Assembly: GCA_036244855.1 (NCBI GenBank)
Contig: BQKZ01000341.1
Coordinates: 88,942-152,941, forward strand
Direction: 5' to 3'
Length of the DNA: 64,000 nucleotides
From: Temnopleurus reevesii
Lineage: Eukaryota > Echinodermata > Echinoidea > Temnopleuroida > Temnopleuridae
The translations under genes were made by a program, and so were the position numbers. The notes beneath the pieces are model-generated. The model was not told where the DNA came from. It saw only the letters and a program-made list of their open reading frames with translations, and made no database searches. This document shows positions 13,196-28,248 of this stretch, piece by piece. Each line of letters starts with the position of its first letter. The stretch's first letter is position 1.

Positions 13196-13464
13196 TAGTC
13201 CAGTTGAGGACTGTGTGTTCTGATAGCACCCACCTCTGCACATTCTCTGAACACACAGGGACTGCAAGCACTCAACCACAGAGTCCTTACATAACCCTCT
13301 GATCTGTATACCCCTCTGTGTGGAGGCGCGATCAGAGGGGTATACAGATCAGAGGGTTATGTAAGGACTCTGTGGTCGAGTGTTTGCAGTCCCTGTGTGT
13401 TCAGTGTAAGAGAATATATGCAGAGGTGGGTGCTATAAGAACACACAGTCCTCAACTGGACTAG
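13196..13464. mobile_element. near-perfect palindrome, about 268 bp, arms about 125 bp
   Basis: The left arm starts TAGTCCAGTTGAGGACTGTG and the right arm ends CACAGTCCTCAACTGGACTA. Near the centre, CAGAGGGTTATGTAAGGACT faces AGTCCTTACATAACCCTCTG. The loop is only about 15 bases (around 13318-13332). It is MITE-like with no coding capacity. A decayed relative lies at 7705-7940. Confidence 0.9.
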
Positions 13465-13469
13465 TCAAA

Positions 13470-14591
<1,122 letters not shown>

Positions 14592-14619
14592 GTAAGTTGC
14601 ATTTCACAGAGGCCTTTAT

Positions 14620-14787
14620 GAGGTTGTTGCTAGAAAGTTGCGACAATTGCAAGTGACTCCCACATGCTAAACAAAATCATCGGTTCATGCGCATCTTATA
14701 AAAGCACAGAGAGAACTTGAATGAAAATGTGCATTCCAATTTACAGTTGATTGTGCGATCAATTGCATCGTTCTAGCAACACCCTCG
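14620..14787. mobile_element. MITE family A, copy 1
   Basis: Ends GTTGTTGCTAGAAAGTTGCG and GTTCTAGCAACACCC are inverted repeats. The core has ATGCGCA and GAATGAAAATGTGCATT. Other copies lie at 25949-26131, 28495-28958, 32693-32850 and 41131-41319. It starts about 30 bases after the SIK exon ends. Confidence 0.85.
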
Positions 14788-15228
14788 TTATGTTACACCA
14801 GCCTGTAACATAAAAGAGATCGCGATCAATCGCAAATCACGATTTCCAATAGATCGTACGATCGATTGGAAAGCTTTATGTTTGTGAAAAGTCTATGTGA
14901 GAGCTGTGTATTAACTTTACTGTGAGTGTTTCCCGTCTGAACACTTTACTTTTGTGCAATGATGTTTGTACTTTATGGCAGTTCACCTGATGCAGCTCCT
15001 CTTCTGGACACCGACAGGGGTGCCAACTATTCTGGCATATACATGAGGTAAAGATTAAAATATGAATAATGCAACAGCTGAACAAAATTGAGAGCAGACC
15101 TGACAACATTAGCCATACTCACAGCTATTCATTTGTAATGAAAGCCTTGCAATTCATATGAAATTCATCAATTACCTCATGCATATTTTGGAACGGTTGG
15201 CATCCCTGGCACAAGCCTGCTTTAATTT

Positions 15229-15360
15229 AAGCCCCGGTCACATAGGAACCAGGAAGCAACACGATTCACCCCGACTTGGGTTAAGGCAGTTAACTGTGAC
15301 TTAACAAAGAGTCGGGTTGAATCGTGTTGCTTTCGGGGGTCCTATGTGACCGGAGCATTA
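15229..15360. mobile_element. MITE family B, copy 1
   Basis: Terminal GCCCCGGTCACATAGGA pairs with TCCTATGTGACCGGAGC, and the arms continue through AAGCAACACGATTCA / TGAATCGTGTTGCTT. Other copies lie at 39836-39949 and 41319-41453. Confidence 0.9.
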
Positions 15361-15865
15361 GGATTTACATGGCCAGCTGTTATTTCAAACAAGTACTGTA
15401 CTATAAAAAACCCACAGTGACGTCATTGATCACTTCACTACTTCACGATGGTGCCCTTGTTTAGACTTTTACCAGGTGACTCATTATAATTACTGTTTGG
15501 GAGACAAACAAAACAAATGATGACTCACCGAGGTCTCTGTCAAAACACCTCAAGGTGTGAGTCTAAATGATTGCTGGGTATTACAGGCATGAATCACACA
15601 TTTTGACGCATGAATTACGAAGAAGATGATGATTACGGATGCTTTGAAAGTTACGCATCAATCATAATTTTTGTCTGTTGCATCAATTACCAAACGCAAA
15701 ATTAAAACTTTGAGAAATAATTTTACAAACCAAGTGCAGAATTTATACACAAATTCCTATACTTTAGTACTATCGATGCTGCAAATTCCTTAATTTATGC
15801 ACCATTTCCCAAATCTTAGCATCAAATTGATGTCATGAACTACATAGAGCCTATGTGATATACAA

Positions 15866-15980
15866 TATGGACGGAAATAAAGTTTACTGTTCCCGCCATG
15901 TCCCACCAAAGCCTATGCAAAACACATGCATATTTTGTAGGACTTGGTGGGACACAGGTGACTTTATTTCTGTCAATACT
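15866..15980. mobile_element. hairpin element
   Basis: GACGGAAATAAAGT...TGTCCCACCAA pairs with TTGGTGGGACA...ACTTTATTTCTGTC over about 45 bases on each side. There is no coding frame. Confidence 0.65.
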
Positions 15981-16460
15981 GTAGGCGGTAATTCCACAAA
16001 TTTAGTGCTGAATGTAAAATCTATGCAATATACAATACATGAGTACCAGATGTAGAAACTCACCATGAGATATGCAAGCTGGCATTGTAAATTATGAGAT
16101 GGGTTTATATAACTTTCTGGCAATTAACATTTCCTGTCTGAAAATGTGTCAAAGCAAGGAAATTAGATGTTGTAGTGCTTCGTGAACTTCAATTTTTGCA
16201 CGTCTTCTTTTTATTTTCTGCGAACCCGTACAACTAGACTGCCTTAGTCCGTCTGATATTAAATGTCTCGTTTTACGTCAGAAAAGCCCATAGGATGATT
16301 ATTTAAAGCACAATGAATCTTGATAATTACTTATAAAACCTAGCAATTTTAGAATCAATTAGCTGTGACGTGAAAGACAGTTATAGCTCGATGTGTGTGA
16401 AAATGGCTTACCAACCGGTTGAATGTTAAATTTACAAACCACCCGAAGTCTTTTGGGACA

Positions 16461-16463
<3 letters not shown>

Positions 16464-16520
<57 letters not shown>
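16464..16520. repeat. (GA)n microsatellite
   Basis: A pure GA dinucleotide run of about 27 units. Confidence 0.95.
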
Positions 16521-16524
<4 letters not shown>

Positions 16525-18800
16525 TCTGTGTCATTTTATTGTATTTTCAGGACATTGATGTAAAACAGCAGATTGCTGGTCTCTTTTGTGCCTGTATAAA
16601 TATATTCAAATACATAAATAAATACATAAATAAATACAGGAATCACAGAAAGTAAAATGCAAAGAGTTAATCCAACATTTTCCAGCTTTATATATCATCA
16701 TCTTCATCCTTTCTTTTTCGAAATGACGCGCTAGTCCATTTCATTCAATGCTTGCCAATTTGCAAGATTCAACCGGCGATTTGCCGAGGATTGTGCGTTT
16801 TCCAGGAAAGCGGAGATTGATTATGAGAGTGTGAGAGAGAAATTGTTGGTGAGAAAAAATTGCTTGCTGGAGGCCCTTATCCTTAGGTTGATTACATGCT
16901 GTATTTCAAGACCTGCAGATATCCCCAACATGTGTGGTTTGAGTGGTTGCGAAATGAGCGAGGTTGATGTCTAGTCAGTTTTCATAATTTATGTTATTCA
17001 TTTTCACTTGCATATGTACAGGTTTTAGAAAGTAATGTGAACATTTGCATAATGTATTAAATTTGGAGAAACATAGGGGTATGCATACAGCTCAACTCCC
17101 CCCTCCTCAATATAGCCTCCGGCGACCTGCGAAAGTTTTTTTGTCAGATAAAATTGAAAATGGTCTTTGAAATGTAAAAGGAAGTTTTACATGTTATATA
17201 GTCACTGCATGATTTAATAGCAGTTTATTACCACATATTAATTAACAGAGAGGAAAAAGGGATGGAATAAACCTGCAAAAACAGGTAGAAAAGGAACTTT
17301 TATAATTGCAGGAGAGGATTACAAATATGTTGCAAGCCTCTTGGGTGCAGTCACCCTCTGAATTTGATTTTTTTTAAGTGGAGGAGCAGCAAAAATCTTA
17401 ATATTTAACACATAGAATCTGACACTTGAATAAAGCCATAATGAATTACCATAACCACAAATAATATTAATGAGCATCAACGTCAATATAAGCTCGCTAA
17501 GAAAGGGTAGGAAAGGTTCTTTAGAGCATAGAAAAAAGAAAAAAAAAGGAAGGGTGCGAGCCTCGTTGGTGCAGTCGCCCTCTGACATTTGGCGAGATTT
17601 GTTCAGGTTGGGGAGCAGTGGATTGGGAGAAATCAATAAATTGGGCGCCTTCTCTGCATATCACCCCATGCTTAATGCGCAATATGATTACCGATGCCCA
17701 GAAGTGATAGTCTTTAGTCGCATACCCTAATAAGCTAAATGTCCATTAGATGTGTGACACATGCGTCAACCACAACTGTTCCGGTGGCCAGAGATGTCGT
17801 TATTTGGAAACCTACTAATGTTTAAATCTGATTTTGAGGCTAATGCTAACCCTAATCCTTGCATCCTTCTGAAACTTAAACCTAATTCTAATCCGACAGC
17901 ATGAAATTAACACGGGATCAGTCGTTGCTGGACCAACAATTATAGAAAAGCCTGTCCATTGTAATATGCAACATATTGTCTTCATGGAAAAAGTACACGT
18001 TGTTGGAGAACTACTGCTTTTCCACTTACATGAACATGCTACAATGTTACATTTTCTTATATGTACAGTGATTGAAATAAGTTTGGTGTTTCTAAAGACT
18101 GGACATTTTTGTCAGTGTTGAGTCTGCATCTATAGACTACTTGCATGTAACATCTTCAAATGCACAATGTTCTGATCAGCTGTAGAGTTAATGTGTTACA
18201 TCATCACTTATAGGATGTAGTTTATCAAAATTGTAAAGTATGAGAAAGAATTATCAACATGGGCCAGGTTATGTGGTATTACTGTTACACACAGAATTGG
18301 CTTTTTCATGTTTGATGATGAAAATATGAATTTTCAGGTATTAATGTACATGTACATGTAAATAGAATCAAGGCCTGGTTTGGTGAAATGTTTATTTATA
18401 TTATAAGCACTTGTAGGTCTTGTCTTTATTTGCCTATGCACACCACTATATCAATCTATCAACTACCATTGTTTGACAAAAAAAAAAACATCTACGCGAT
18501 TTCGCTCTTTTTAGAAAATTTTCCCATTTCATTACTGAATTGTGTAGATGAGTGTACCAAATTCATGTTTCTTTCTGCAATTTTGATGCTTTTTTTTCTA
18601 TACTACTCTCCCTATACTTGGGTAATGAGCATGGAAAGTATGAAATTACAATATTGTCTATATCTGGGACTATTACTAAGTGATAAAACACATCCTAGCT
18701 TTTTATCTGACTCATTCAAAGTCTGCTATCAGGAGCATCATCCTGAATCATGTACTCAGCGTCACAATCGAATCAATCTACGGCCCCCCACTCCTCCTTC
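16521..18800. other. SIK intron sequence, nothing recognised
   Basis: AT-rich, with short frames that have no recognisable product. A run of AAATACATAAATAAATACAT units near 16607-16637 is simple sequence. Confidence 0.45.
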
Positions 18801-18837
18801 CATGTCTCCCTTCCCCAAGGAAACGGGCCACGATAAG

Positions 18838-19027
18838 CCCCGATGATGTCATCAAACTATTGCATTTGCGTCACAGGATCGAGGCACCGCTTGGAAAGCA
18901 TGACGGCGGTGATGAAACGCTTCCCGCGAACGCTGTTAGGTTCCGTCCCGAACGAACGTGCCACCCCGGTCATAGAATCAGCCAAGATCGACAGAATGAT
19001 AATATCCTGGGGAAGGCTTGCAGTTTG
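18838..19027 (+). other. GC-rich island with weak resemblance to a K+ channel T1 segment
   Basis: This block is much richer in GC than its surroundings. In one + frame it reads ICVTGSRHRLESMTAVMKRF followed by PRTLLGS. This loosely recalls the T1 (BTB-like) segment of voltage-gated potassium channels, V-x-G-x-R...RFP-x-TLLGS. What follows lacks the expected EYFFDRDP motif and the frame soon stops. The reverse strand is also open for 60 codons. It may be an old exon fragment, an unknown exon or chance. I do not call it a gene. Confidence 0.2.
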
Positions 19028-19029
19028 AA

Positions 19030-21180
19030 GCAAGGTTTTAGATTTCATTCAGTGTTCGAGTCGAGGAATTCAGAACTTTTGAAATCAAAGATTGTAACAT
19101 GTAATCTGACAAGGAATTGTTGGGGATTGAGGAAAAGGCCTGTGAAAAGGAGCATGGAATTTAGTGCGAAACTTCTAATGAATACATTATATGCTCAAAT
19201 CTTCATCGAAGGAATATTGTGCTTCATGATTTAAGGACAAAATTTGTAATATTATACTACATCAAAGAAATAGACTAAAATAATCTTATCTGGGGACTGA
19301 ATAAAATGATGCAATTAAAATTGTGCTAAATATTAATTGCAGCATATTACTTTCACAAACCGTTAACTATATTATAGGCACAAAATGTATCTTTTATGTT
19401 CAGGCACCTGATGAGCAAATTAGCAAAAAAAAACAAGGGCCCGTTCTTAAAAAAAACATTTAGATATAAATTATTTGAAGTGTACGGCTTTATCTCAGAA
19501 CCCATAGATTTTTTATGTTCATCAAGTACAAATAAACAATTAATACAGAAATATATGTCAAATGAGTCGGACAAGATACAAGTACATATATCTTGGCAAA
19601 AAAAAAATGAATGCTGCTTACTACTTGCCTCAAAGAGGAGCTATCTCTATTATTTTAAAGATGAGGATCGTTTTGAAATTGGACAAATCGATAGGTAAAT
19701 TTGAGATGTTTCAGTTAGATGTGTGTACAATGTAGTGTGATCGACGTGTGCATAGTGCCGTGACTACGTAAAGGGAGAGGCAAACTTTTCTTTTTCCGAT
19801 CAATAGACTTCTTCGTACATGACGCATTGACCGTAATTTGAAATGCCAACAGTGTCTAGTAACCCTGCTCCACTTTCCCCTTGTGTCTGGTCTTTCCTAC
19901 GCTTCTCCTTTTCCCCCATTTTTTTCTTGCCCAAAATGTCTTCTGAAATTTGAAGTGACATTTTTCTTGTGGTGCCCACCGCTGCCCCATCTATCTCACT
20001 GCTTTATCTGTCCAAACCTCATATTCGCCCTTTACAGCACCCACCATTTGTTGAACCCTAGCAATATGATAGGAAAAAGTTAACTAACATAGCAACAATT
20101 ACTCAGATGCCATAAACCTTGCTGTGTACTGCTATGCCATCACATAAGTCTTTTTCCAAAATTTCTTTGTACCATATTTTTGTATTTGTAGTCATTTCAG
20201 TTTTTATTTCCTTATTTTTCCCCTCATTTCAGCGTACACTTTTCATTCTCTCATGTACACAACTGTATCTTCCTCTCTATCGCTCTCTCGTTCTCTGCAT
20301 CTTTTGATTGTAGGGAAGCTGATGTAGGGAGGGGGTCTATTTTTTCCCATCACTTTTTATGTTCCTTTATATCGATTTATCTCTTGTCTTACTTCTTCGA
20401 AATTACTTTAGCATTCAAGCGAGGTGTTTTCTACAAAGGGAAGTTGTGCCCTTTTATGCCATTCTCCCCCTCATTAAACTTTTTAATTCCATTCTTCTTG
20501 TTTTTTGGACATGTGTGCCCTTTTGCCTGCACATGTATTCCGGCATCTTCTCCTTCACGGCCCACTCACACGTAGGAGTTACTAAAACACTCAAGAAAAT
20601 GTCATTCGGTCTCATACCCTTTTCTTAATCGAAGAGAATGCTGCATTCTCTTTTCTGAAATCTATTGACTCTCGTGCGAATTCTACATTTTTTCTGAATT
20701 TGCTTGGTCGTCAATAATTCAGAGGAAATTCAAAAGGTGCTGATTTCTTTTACAATCTTAGAACAGAAATGTTGACTGGAACGTAAGGAATTTCCCACAC
20801 TTTTTCTATCCTGACAAAATGATAATAAATAAAGCATGTGTGGCTCGTCACAGTATGAACGTAGATGTGTAGGCAACAATATACAAGCAGTCCACTTTCT
20901 TAATTTTTACGATGATGATAGATGAAAGAAGATATCTTGACATTTACAAAGACTTTTAATTTTATGTTACTTGTTCATACATGTGAGCCATAAGGAGTAT
21001 CATGGATTTTTTTTTTCACAAGCTCTTACTTTCACTTACAAGCTCATTATACGTTGTAGAGTTTTACAAAGGCTCTTGATTTACGTTCATCACTTCTTCA
21101 ATACTTAAAGATACATTTAGAATTTCTCTTGAAGGCTAATTATTTTCTTCGTCATCGATGAGCTGTAGGGAGGCTGGAAA
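19030..21180. other. SIK intron sequence, nothing recognised
   Basis: AT-rich, with several frames of 60-100 codons. None has recognisable domain motifs, splice-supported extensions or conserved residues. Confidence 0.4.
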
Positions 21181-21212
21181 TTCTACTTAGGACAAATAAA
21201 GGCTATATTCTA

Positions 21213-21312
21213 CATGGTCAGTCATGTGGTTAGTCATGTGATCAGACATGTGGTTAGTCACATGGTCAATTACGTGATTAGTCATGTGGTTAGTCAATGT
21301 CATGGTGAGTCT
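21213..21312. repeat. minisatellite with an AGTCATGTGGTT-type unit
   Basis: About eight short imperfect units of GTCATGTGGTTA / GTCATGTGATCA follow one another, producing an apparent His/Val-rich frame. Confidence 0.8.
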
Positions 21313-21639
21313 ACGCGGTCAAGCTATATGGTCATAGTACGCCAATCATTTCAAGCCACCAACTTTTGTATTTGTAGCAGAAGCCAGTTCATGCACAGCA
21401 CTTCCAAAATCTAATCCATCCTGCTCTTATCTTCAACCATCTTATCGTAAAATTCCCTTCCTTATTTGGTATCCAGTTTACACAGTCTCCATGGAAACAG
21501 GTGTTGCCATTTATAATTGAATGGTTTCCTTGTTTTATAGATATATTTTACCACAAACTTAGTAAGATTGATTTCAAGTTTGGAGATATTAACAAGATTT
21601 CAGATATTTTTTATGATTGATTTTCAATTGATCAACCTA

Positions 21640-22190
21640 TCCTTTTTGCTCCTACTATCCCTCTTCTATTATGTTTCCTTCTGTTTTGTCTTGTGTTTCT
21701 TCTTTTTTTTTCTTCCTCTCTGCTTTCTTCCTTTTCTTATCCTTCTCTTTTTCATTATTCTCCCTTGTTTTCATCCATATCCCCTTCTCCCTCTTATTCT
21801 CCTCCTGTCCTTCTCCTTCTCCATCTATTTTGTATTCTTCTTCTTCTTCTCTCTCTCTCTCTCTCTCTCTCTACACCTATCTACCCTTCTCACCCCTTGA
21901 CTTCTGTGTTTCTTTCCTTGTTATGTATTGCTTTTTCTCTTTCTTATTTCTTTCCCCTGTGTTTCGTTCGCCCCATCTCCTCACCTCTAGCTCCCTGTGA
22001 TCTCCCCTCTTTCAACATAATGTTCAACTGGGAAGGATACCTCCTTTCTATTCTTTCCTTCTTTCTCTCCCCTTCTCTCTCTCCCATCATTCTGTTTTTC
22101 TCTCCATTCTATCTCCTCTTTCCATTTGCCCCTCTCACCTTCCCTCCCTCTCACTACCTCTCCTCTCTTCCGTTCTGCATTCCTCATAAC
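21640..22190. repeat. pyrimidine-rich low-complexity tract
   Basis: CT-rich with T runs and a TCTCTC block near 21850. Its open frames are Ser/Phe/Leu-rich by composition. Confidence 0.85.
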
Positions 22191-22194
22191 CTCT

Positions 22195-23375
22195 CGAGCC
22201 AAGACGCAAGGTTCCTGCCCCATTCATAAACTTTTTACCTCGCGATGACGATTTTCCGAGGGTTGCTGGTTTCCATGTAATGATCCGTGACGTTGAGAGC
22301 CTGAGAGCTTTCGATCACCCCTACGTAATCGTTCTGCCATTGCAAAAGAGATCAAGGAAAAAATCTAAATAAACGATGTCAATATGGAAGCAATGCTTGA
22401 TCCTGAATCAATTTAGCTTATTATTGCATGGACAGAAAAATATGGTAATGTGAAATGTGAAAATGTAGTCAGATTAATATGTTTTAGATATACAGTATCT
22501 ATAACAAAAATTTGATTATTTCTTCTATTCATCTGTCTATGAATGACAGGCAATGACAGGGAAATTGAATAATATTTTTATGGGTACATGCATGTACTGA
22601 GACAATGAATGAATCGGCTGTTGAGAGAGGCTTGTTTTTATAAGAGACATAGTAATTTTCTTTTGATGGTTTCTGAATCTCTTGAACCTTCAATCAAACT
22701 TTATATTCACATGCTATATTGAGTGCAAGAGACAATAAAAATAGATTCATTAATAGTGATGTCTAGAATCATACTTTTCTTATTTTGTATCTATTCAAAC
22801 TGATTCTGTTTTAAGCTACAATATATCCTACCCAGAAGATTCCCTTGTATAATGTATGCAAAATATAGAGTCTTTTGATCATTACTTCTTAATCTTAGTG
22901 CTTCTTTTTCGAAAGCTCAAGCTCTTTTTTTTATTTTCATTTTACTCCACATATCTCCATAATCAGATAAGCAGTTTCAGCAGTTCTCATTATTTATTTG
23001 CTTCTCTTTATCATGGAGATACAGAAATTGATGAATATATTTGCAGAGAAGGAGAAACCCTTCCTAGAAAACATCCCCTTGCCATTTTATTTTCCACACG
23101 AATAGCATCAGAAGCCTGGCATTACAATCACATCCGTCTTTCTTCCCATCACTTCATGCCCATTGCGTGTCTGGAATCGTTTCCATTGAGGAACGGACAT
23201 GAAAAACATCCTGTATCGTCATGCTTTACGTAGGCATCCGTCTTATGAGATCATGTAATGCGAAGGAGACGACAGTATCTCAGTGAACGACGGCGACGGT
23301 AAAGCGGTGGCGGCGGTGGGATTGAGATAGAGACGATGCTATTGTATGTATATATGCGTGAACTTTGGTATTTGA
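22195..23375. other. SIK intron sequence, nothing recognised
   Basis: No recognised repeat. One frame of 125 codons (22856-23233) is read through AT-rich sequence and shows no domain signature. Confidence 0.4.
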
Positions 23376-23379
23376 GGAA

Positions 23380-23600
23380 TGGCGGAGGAGAGTGGAGGGG
23401 AGGAAAGGGATGGTGGAGATGGGGGCAGAGATTTTGAATGAAAGACAGAACAAGAGAGTGGAGGGGAGAACGAGAAAGAGATAGAGAGATAGATAGAGAA
23501 TGAGAAAGGAGAGACAGATTGAAAGAGATTGTTAACCAAAATCAATTAAAAGTGAAGAGAGAAAGAGGGAAAGAGAACAAAGACAGAATATACAAAGAGT
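23380..23600. repeat. purine-rich (GAGA) tract
   Basis: GAGAGA/GGAGG low-complexity sequence on the + strand. Confidence 0.8.
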
Positions 23601-24053
23601 TATATATATAGGTATACAGATAAGTTGAGAGCAAAAAAATGAAATTATGAAAGTGGTGATTATATTATATATTCAGAAAGGTAGATAAAGTAAGATAAAG
23701 TAAGTAGGAAAAATCAACCAAAAACCTGGGGGAGTAGATTTACTTCTTCCAACACACATCACGATGAAAGACTTCCATTCTCCTCTGTCACCATAGCAAC
23801 TGAGAGGGAGATATATATTTCTCTACGAGAAAGACAATCGCATGTAACAGAGATACCCATGCATCTACAGGATGGACTGTAGTTCTAGCGAAATCTCTAC
23901 ACTGTGTGTGGAAACTGCAAGCGATTATAATCAATGAGTCATCCATTCTTATTCGCATAATTTTTTGAAATTGTAGTCAATATTGTGACAATATTATCTT
24001 TGTTTACTGTCTTTGATTCAGAAATGATTTTATATAAATCTATCTACATGTGT

Positions 24054-24237
24054 GATACTGCATAAGCTGAAATTTTTGCTGGTTTTTTGTTTTCGCAAAT
24101 TTTGCGACTATTAATTCGCCAAGATTTTCACTCAGTAGAATGCCCATAGACTTGTGTACTGAAGTCTTTAAAAATGTGAAAATAACAATTTGCTAATGCG
24201 TGAAAAGGTCTAAAATGCAGTAAACAATTTATTATAC
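24054..24237. mobile_element. MITE family C, copy 2
   Basis: Begins GATACTGCATAAGCTGAAAT, like the 7472 copy, and contains TTTCGCAAATTTTGCG and TGCGTGAAAAGGTC. The right end is decayed. Confidence 0.5.
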
Positions 24238-24599
24238 TTCATGGGCATGAAAAAAAATATTCTAGCCGTACATATATTTATGCCATTATTATTTTGGAAA
24301 TGGCATGAACTTAACTGTAATTTGCTATCAATTACAAAATATTTTGATGTCCACTGTTCTAACTGATTAATTGACACAATTAACATGGATAGGGGATTTG
24401 AAATCTGTCAGTGATATTGATCAAATATGTTCCAATAGTTAAAGATTATAATCATAACCCATCAAAATTGTGTTATATTTTTACAAAATGATATATAAAT
24501 GGGTCTATGAGATGCCATCAAGTGGTTTAAATGAAAAATAGAGAAAAGAAAAAAAAAGAAACTAATTTATGATTAGTGAATTAGTGTTTGAAAAAAGGG

Positions 24600-25045
24600 A
24601 ATTAAAGAGAGAGAGAGGGAGAGAGAGAGAGCGAGAGAGAGAGAGAAAGAGATAGAGAAAGAGAGGAAAGAGGAAAAATGAAAACAGAATGAAAGAAAGG
24701 AAGAAAAACTGTGAAAGATAAAGAGATATAGATTAAAAAAAGGAGAAAGTGGAAAAGAATAAGAGTGAGAAAATGAAAGAACAAAGTAAAAAAAAGAATT
24801 ACTAAATATAAAGAGAAATTAAATGTTTGCCAGACACTTGAATGGCGTAATTTCACTGAGGAAAGAAAGAGAAGAAAAATCAGAAGAAAGTTAAAAAGAA
24901 AGAGAGGTAGGGAAAATGTATAAAAATTGAATAGATATAAATCAACAATGGGAACGTGGAACTTCTGGAAGAAAATACATAAAGAAAGTGATTGAAAGAA
25001 AGAAGAATAGAATGAAGGAACAAAAAAAAAGAATTACTAGAATAA
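24600..25045. repeat. purine-rich tract with an internal ~250-bp duplication
   Basis: GAGAGA and GAAAGA repeats. The segment ATTAAATGTTTGCCAGA...ATGGCGTAATTTCA occurs at about 24818 and again at about 25057, so part of the tract is duplicated. Confidence 0.8.
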
Positions 25046-25049
25046 AGAA

Positions 25050-25948
25050 AGAGAAATTAAATGTTTGCCAGAAGGAACCATGAACACTGGCATGGCGTAA
25101 TTTCAATTTCACTGAAATGTCACCTAGTAGTAACCACACACATGTGCACTGCCCTACTTCTGCTTCACTGACTGTCCTGAGAAAATTGACATTTAGCGTA
25201 AGCTCTGCACATACGCAAACTAGTCTGCGGGAACAGACCATTGGCTTTCCATGTCACAATTTTGCTGGCACATAATACAGAGTCTGCGGTCAGAGACTAC
25301 ACCACATGCTTAGTTCAGCTCCCACAGGTTATCAATCCAACTGGTAGGAAGCTGAGCTAGCGTTCTGTCGAGACAAAACGATTTTATGATACAGTGTCAA
25401 ATTAGGGTCTTCATTTGCAGACTACACACAAACCCTCTTTATGAGACGGGCAACTTTCGCTTCCGACACCCTTCGATATATGCTAATGAAGCAGTGGGGC
25501 AAACTCTGATATATTGACATTACTTCAATTGGAGTGTAATACTATGCGCTTTTCTCTTAGCTACCCCGAAGCACTGTATATCAGATAGGAAGTATACGTG
25601 TGCGACCACTGCAGATTGTACCGAAGAGAAAAGATGATGTAAGATATCAAGAATTTTGATAGGGAACAGATCCGGCATTGCTTCCATGATGTTGGTACAA
25701 TGTTCGCACAAATGTTAATCTGAAGCGAAATGGGCATATTTCTATCCAATTATTTGATATCTTTATTTTTGTCAAATTAAAAAGAAGAATGTTTCACTTA
25801 TTTTTACCAGAACTCATTATAAATACAATATAATTCTCTCAATAAACATTTATATCTGTATAACAAAATTCACAGAATAAAAAGCTATGTGGTGTAGTTG
25901 AAGTAATGTTCTTTCGAGCACATGCATACACACACATTAAAGAAACGC
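25050..25948. other. SIK intron sequence, nothing recognised
   Basis: Mixed-composition sequence without a supported exon or element boundary. Confidence 0.4.
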
Positions 25949-26131
25949 TAAGGGGGTGTTGCTCAAAAGTTGCAATTAATCGCAAGTTGTAGATGGTCGG
26001 AACGTACCAATCAAAACCATTGTTTCATAAACGTCTTGGTGAATGCGCATACCGTGCGCGAATGAAAATGGGCATTACAATTTGCAAAGTTGCAGTTGAT
26101 TTGCAGTTGAGTTTGAGCAATACCCGCTAAG
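25949..26131. mobile_element. MITE family A, copy 2
   Basis: Starts GGGGGTGTTGCTCAAAAGTT and ends TTGAGCAATACCCGC. The core CCGTGCGCGAATGAAAATG is shared with the 32693 copy. Confidence 0.85.
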
Positions 26132-27081
<950 letters not shown>

Positions 27082-27107
27082 TGAGGAGCAAAATTATACA
27101 ACAACAT

Positions 27108-27761
27108 TCACTGCATGGCCCTATCGAAAAACAGCATGTGCTGAACTGGGTTTTTAAGTGTGTTTAAATGAATGCATAAAATCAAAGAAAATGAAAGAAA
27201 AAAAAATTTCAAATGTTTCCGATTCCTATTGCCAACAGAAGGTAACATCAAACGATATTCTTACAATAGTTTCAATATCGTTTGGTTGGCGCTGGGGAGG
27301 CGAATTCCGGTCCGTGAAACTAATGCTTGTGTTACCTCTCTCATTTACAGATAATTGCCCATTTTTCTTCCTTTAAAATCATCGGGGGTATGTTTTGCTT
27401 CAACAAAGGAATGCACACTGGTATAATGATAATCGATAATAGAAAGAAAATGTTTAAAATGCAATGTAAAGCAAACATGATTGTTTAATCGATAACCTTG
27501 TAGAAATTAACTTGCATGCACAAATTTCTGGAAATGGAAGTAGACACCAAAGCTTTGATGAGTTGTTCACAGATTGCATTAGAAAAAGATGGGCTAAGAA
27601 TTGAATGATGGGGGTTACCTATTTGTACACATTAGCACATGTTAAAAATGGAGTGGATTTAGTCCCTAGTCCTGTTGCGACTTCATTCAAACCAACTTTC
27701 ATCAAGCATTTATTTAAAACAAATGCCAGTTTACTCATGGCTGGTATAACATATTGTAATA
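27108..27761. other. SIK intron sequence, nothing recognised
   Basis: AT-rich, no supported exon or element boundary. Confidence 0.4.
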
Positions 27762-27936
27762 CAGTCTAACCAAATTATAAAGATCACTGATATAACAAGC
27801 TTTCACTATAACAAGGTGATTTTCTTGGTCCCATATCTTTCTATTATATTGTATTTTAATCTTGAAATAACAAGTTTTCATTATAAAGAGACAATTTGTC
27901 TGATTCCAAGGACCTCGTTATAACGAGGTTTGACTG
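27762..27936. mobile_element. pogo/Tigger-like MITE, copy 1
   Basis: CAGTCTAACCAAATTATAA at the left and TTATAACGAGGTTTGACTG at the right are inverted repeats flanked by TA on both sides. TA duplication and CAGTCAAACCTCGTTATAA-type ends are typical of non-autonomous pogo/Tigger (Tc1/mariner) elements. A second copy lies at 41824-41997. Confidence 0.8.
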
Positions 27937-27940
27937 TATA

Positions 27941-28223
27941 GTGGTATAGTGGTATCGTGGTTCCGACTCTCGCCTTTCGACTTGAGGGTCGTAGGTTCGA
28001 ATCCAACCCATGGCGTCAATTTCCTTCAGCAAGAAATTTATCCGCATTATGCTGCACTCAACCCAGGTGAGGTGAATGGGTACCGGTAGGAAGAAATTCC
28101 TTGAACGCAGTGAGCACCGAATGGTAGCCATGCTGTAGCCGGGTAATAATGCATAGAGTGCTTAGAAGCACTTCGTATTAAGCGCTAGATAAATGTTGTG
28201 AATTATTATTGATTATTATTATC
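27941..28223 (+). mobile_element. tRNA-derived SINE, family 1
   Basis: The head GTGGTTCCGACTCTCGCC and B box GGTTCGAATCC are followed by CCATGGCGTCAATTTCCTTC, CAGGTGAGGTGAATGGGTAC and an ATT tail. It sits directly after a pogo-like MITE, and its tail ends about 25 bases before a SIK exon. Confidence 0.9.
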
Positions 28224-28248
28224 ATTTTATATCATTGTTCTTTCCTAG

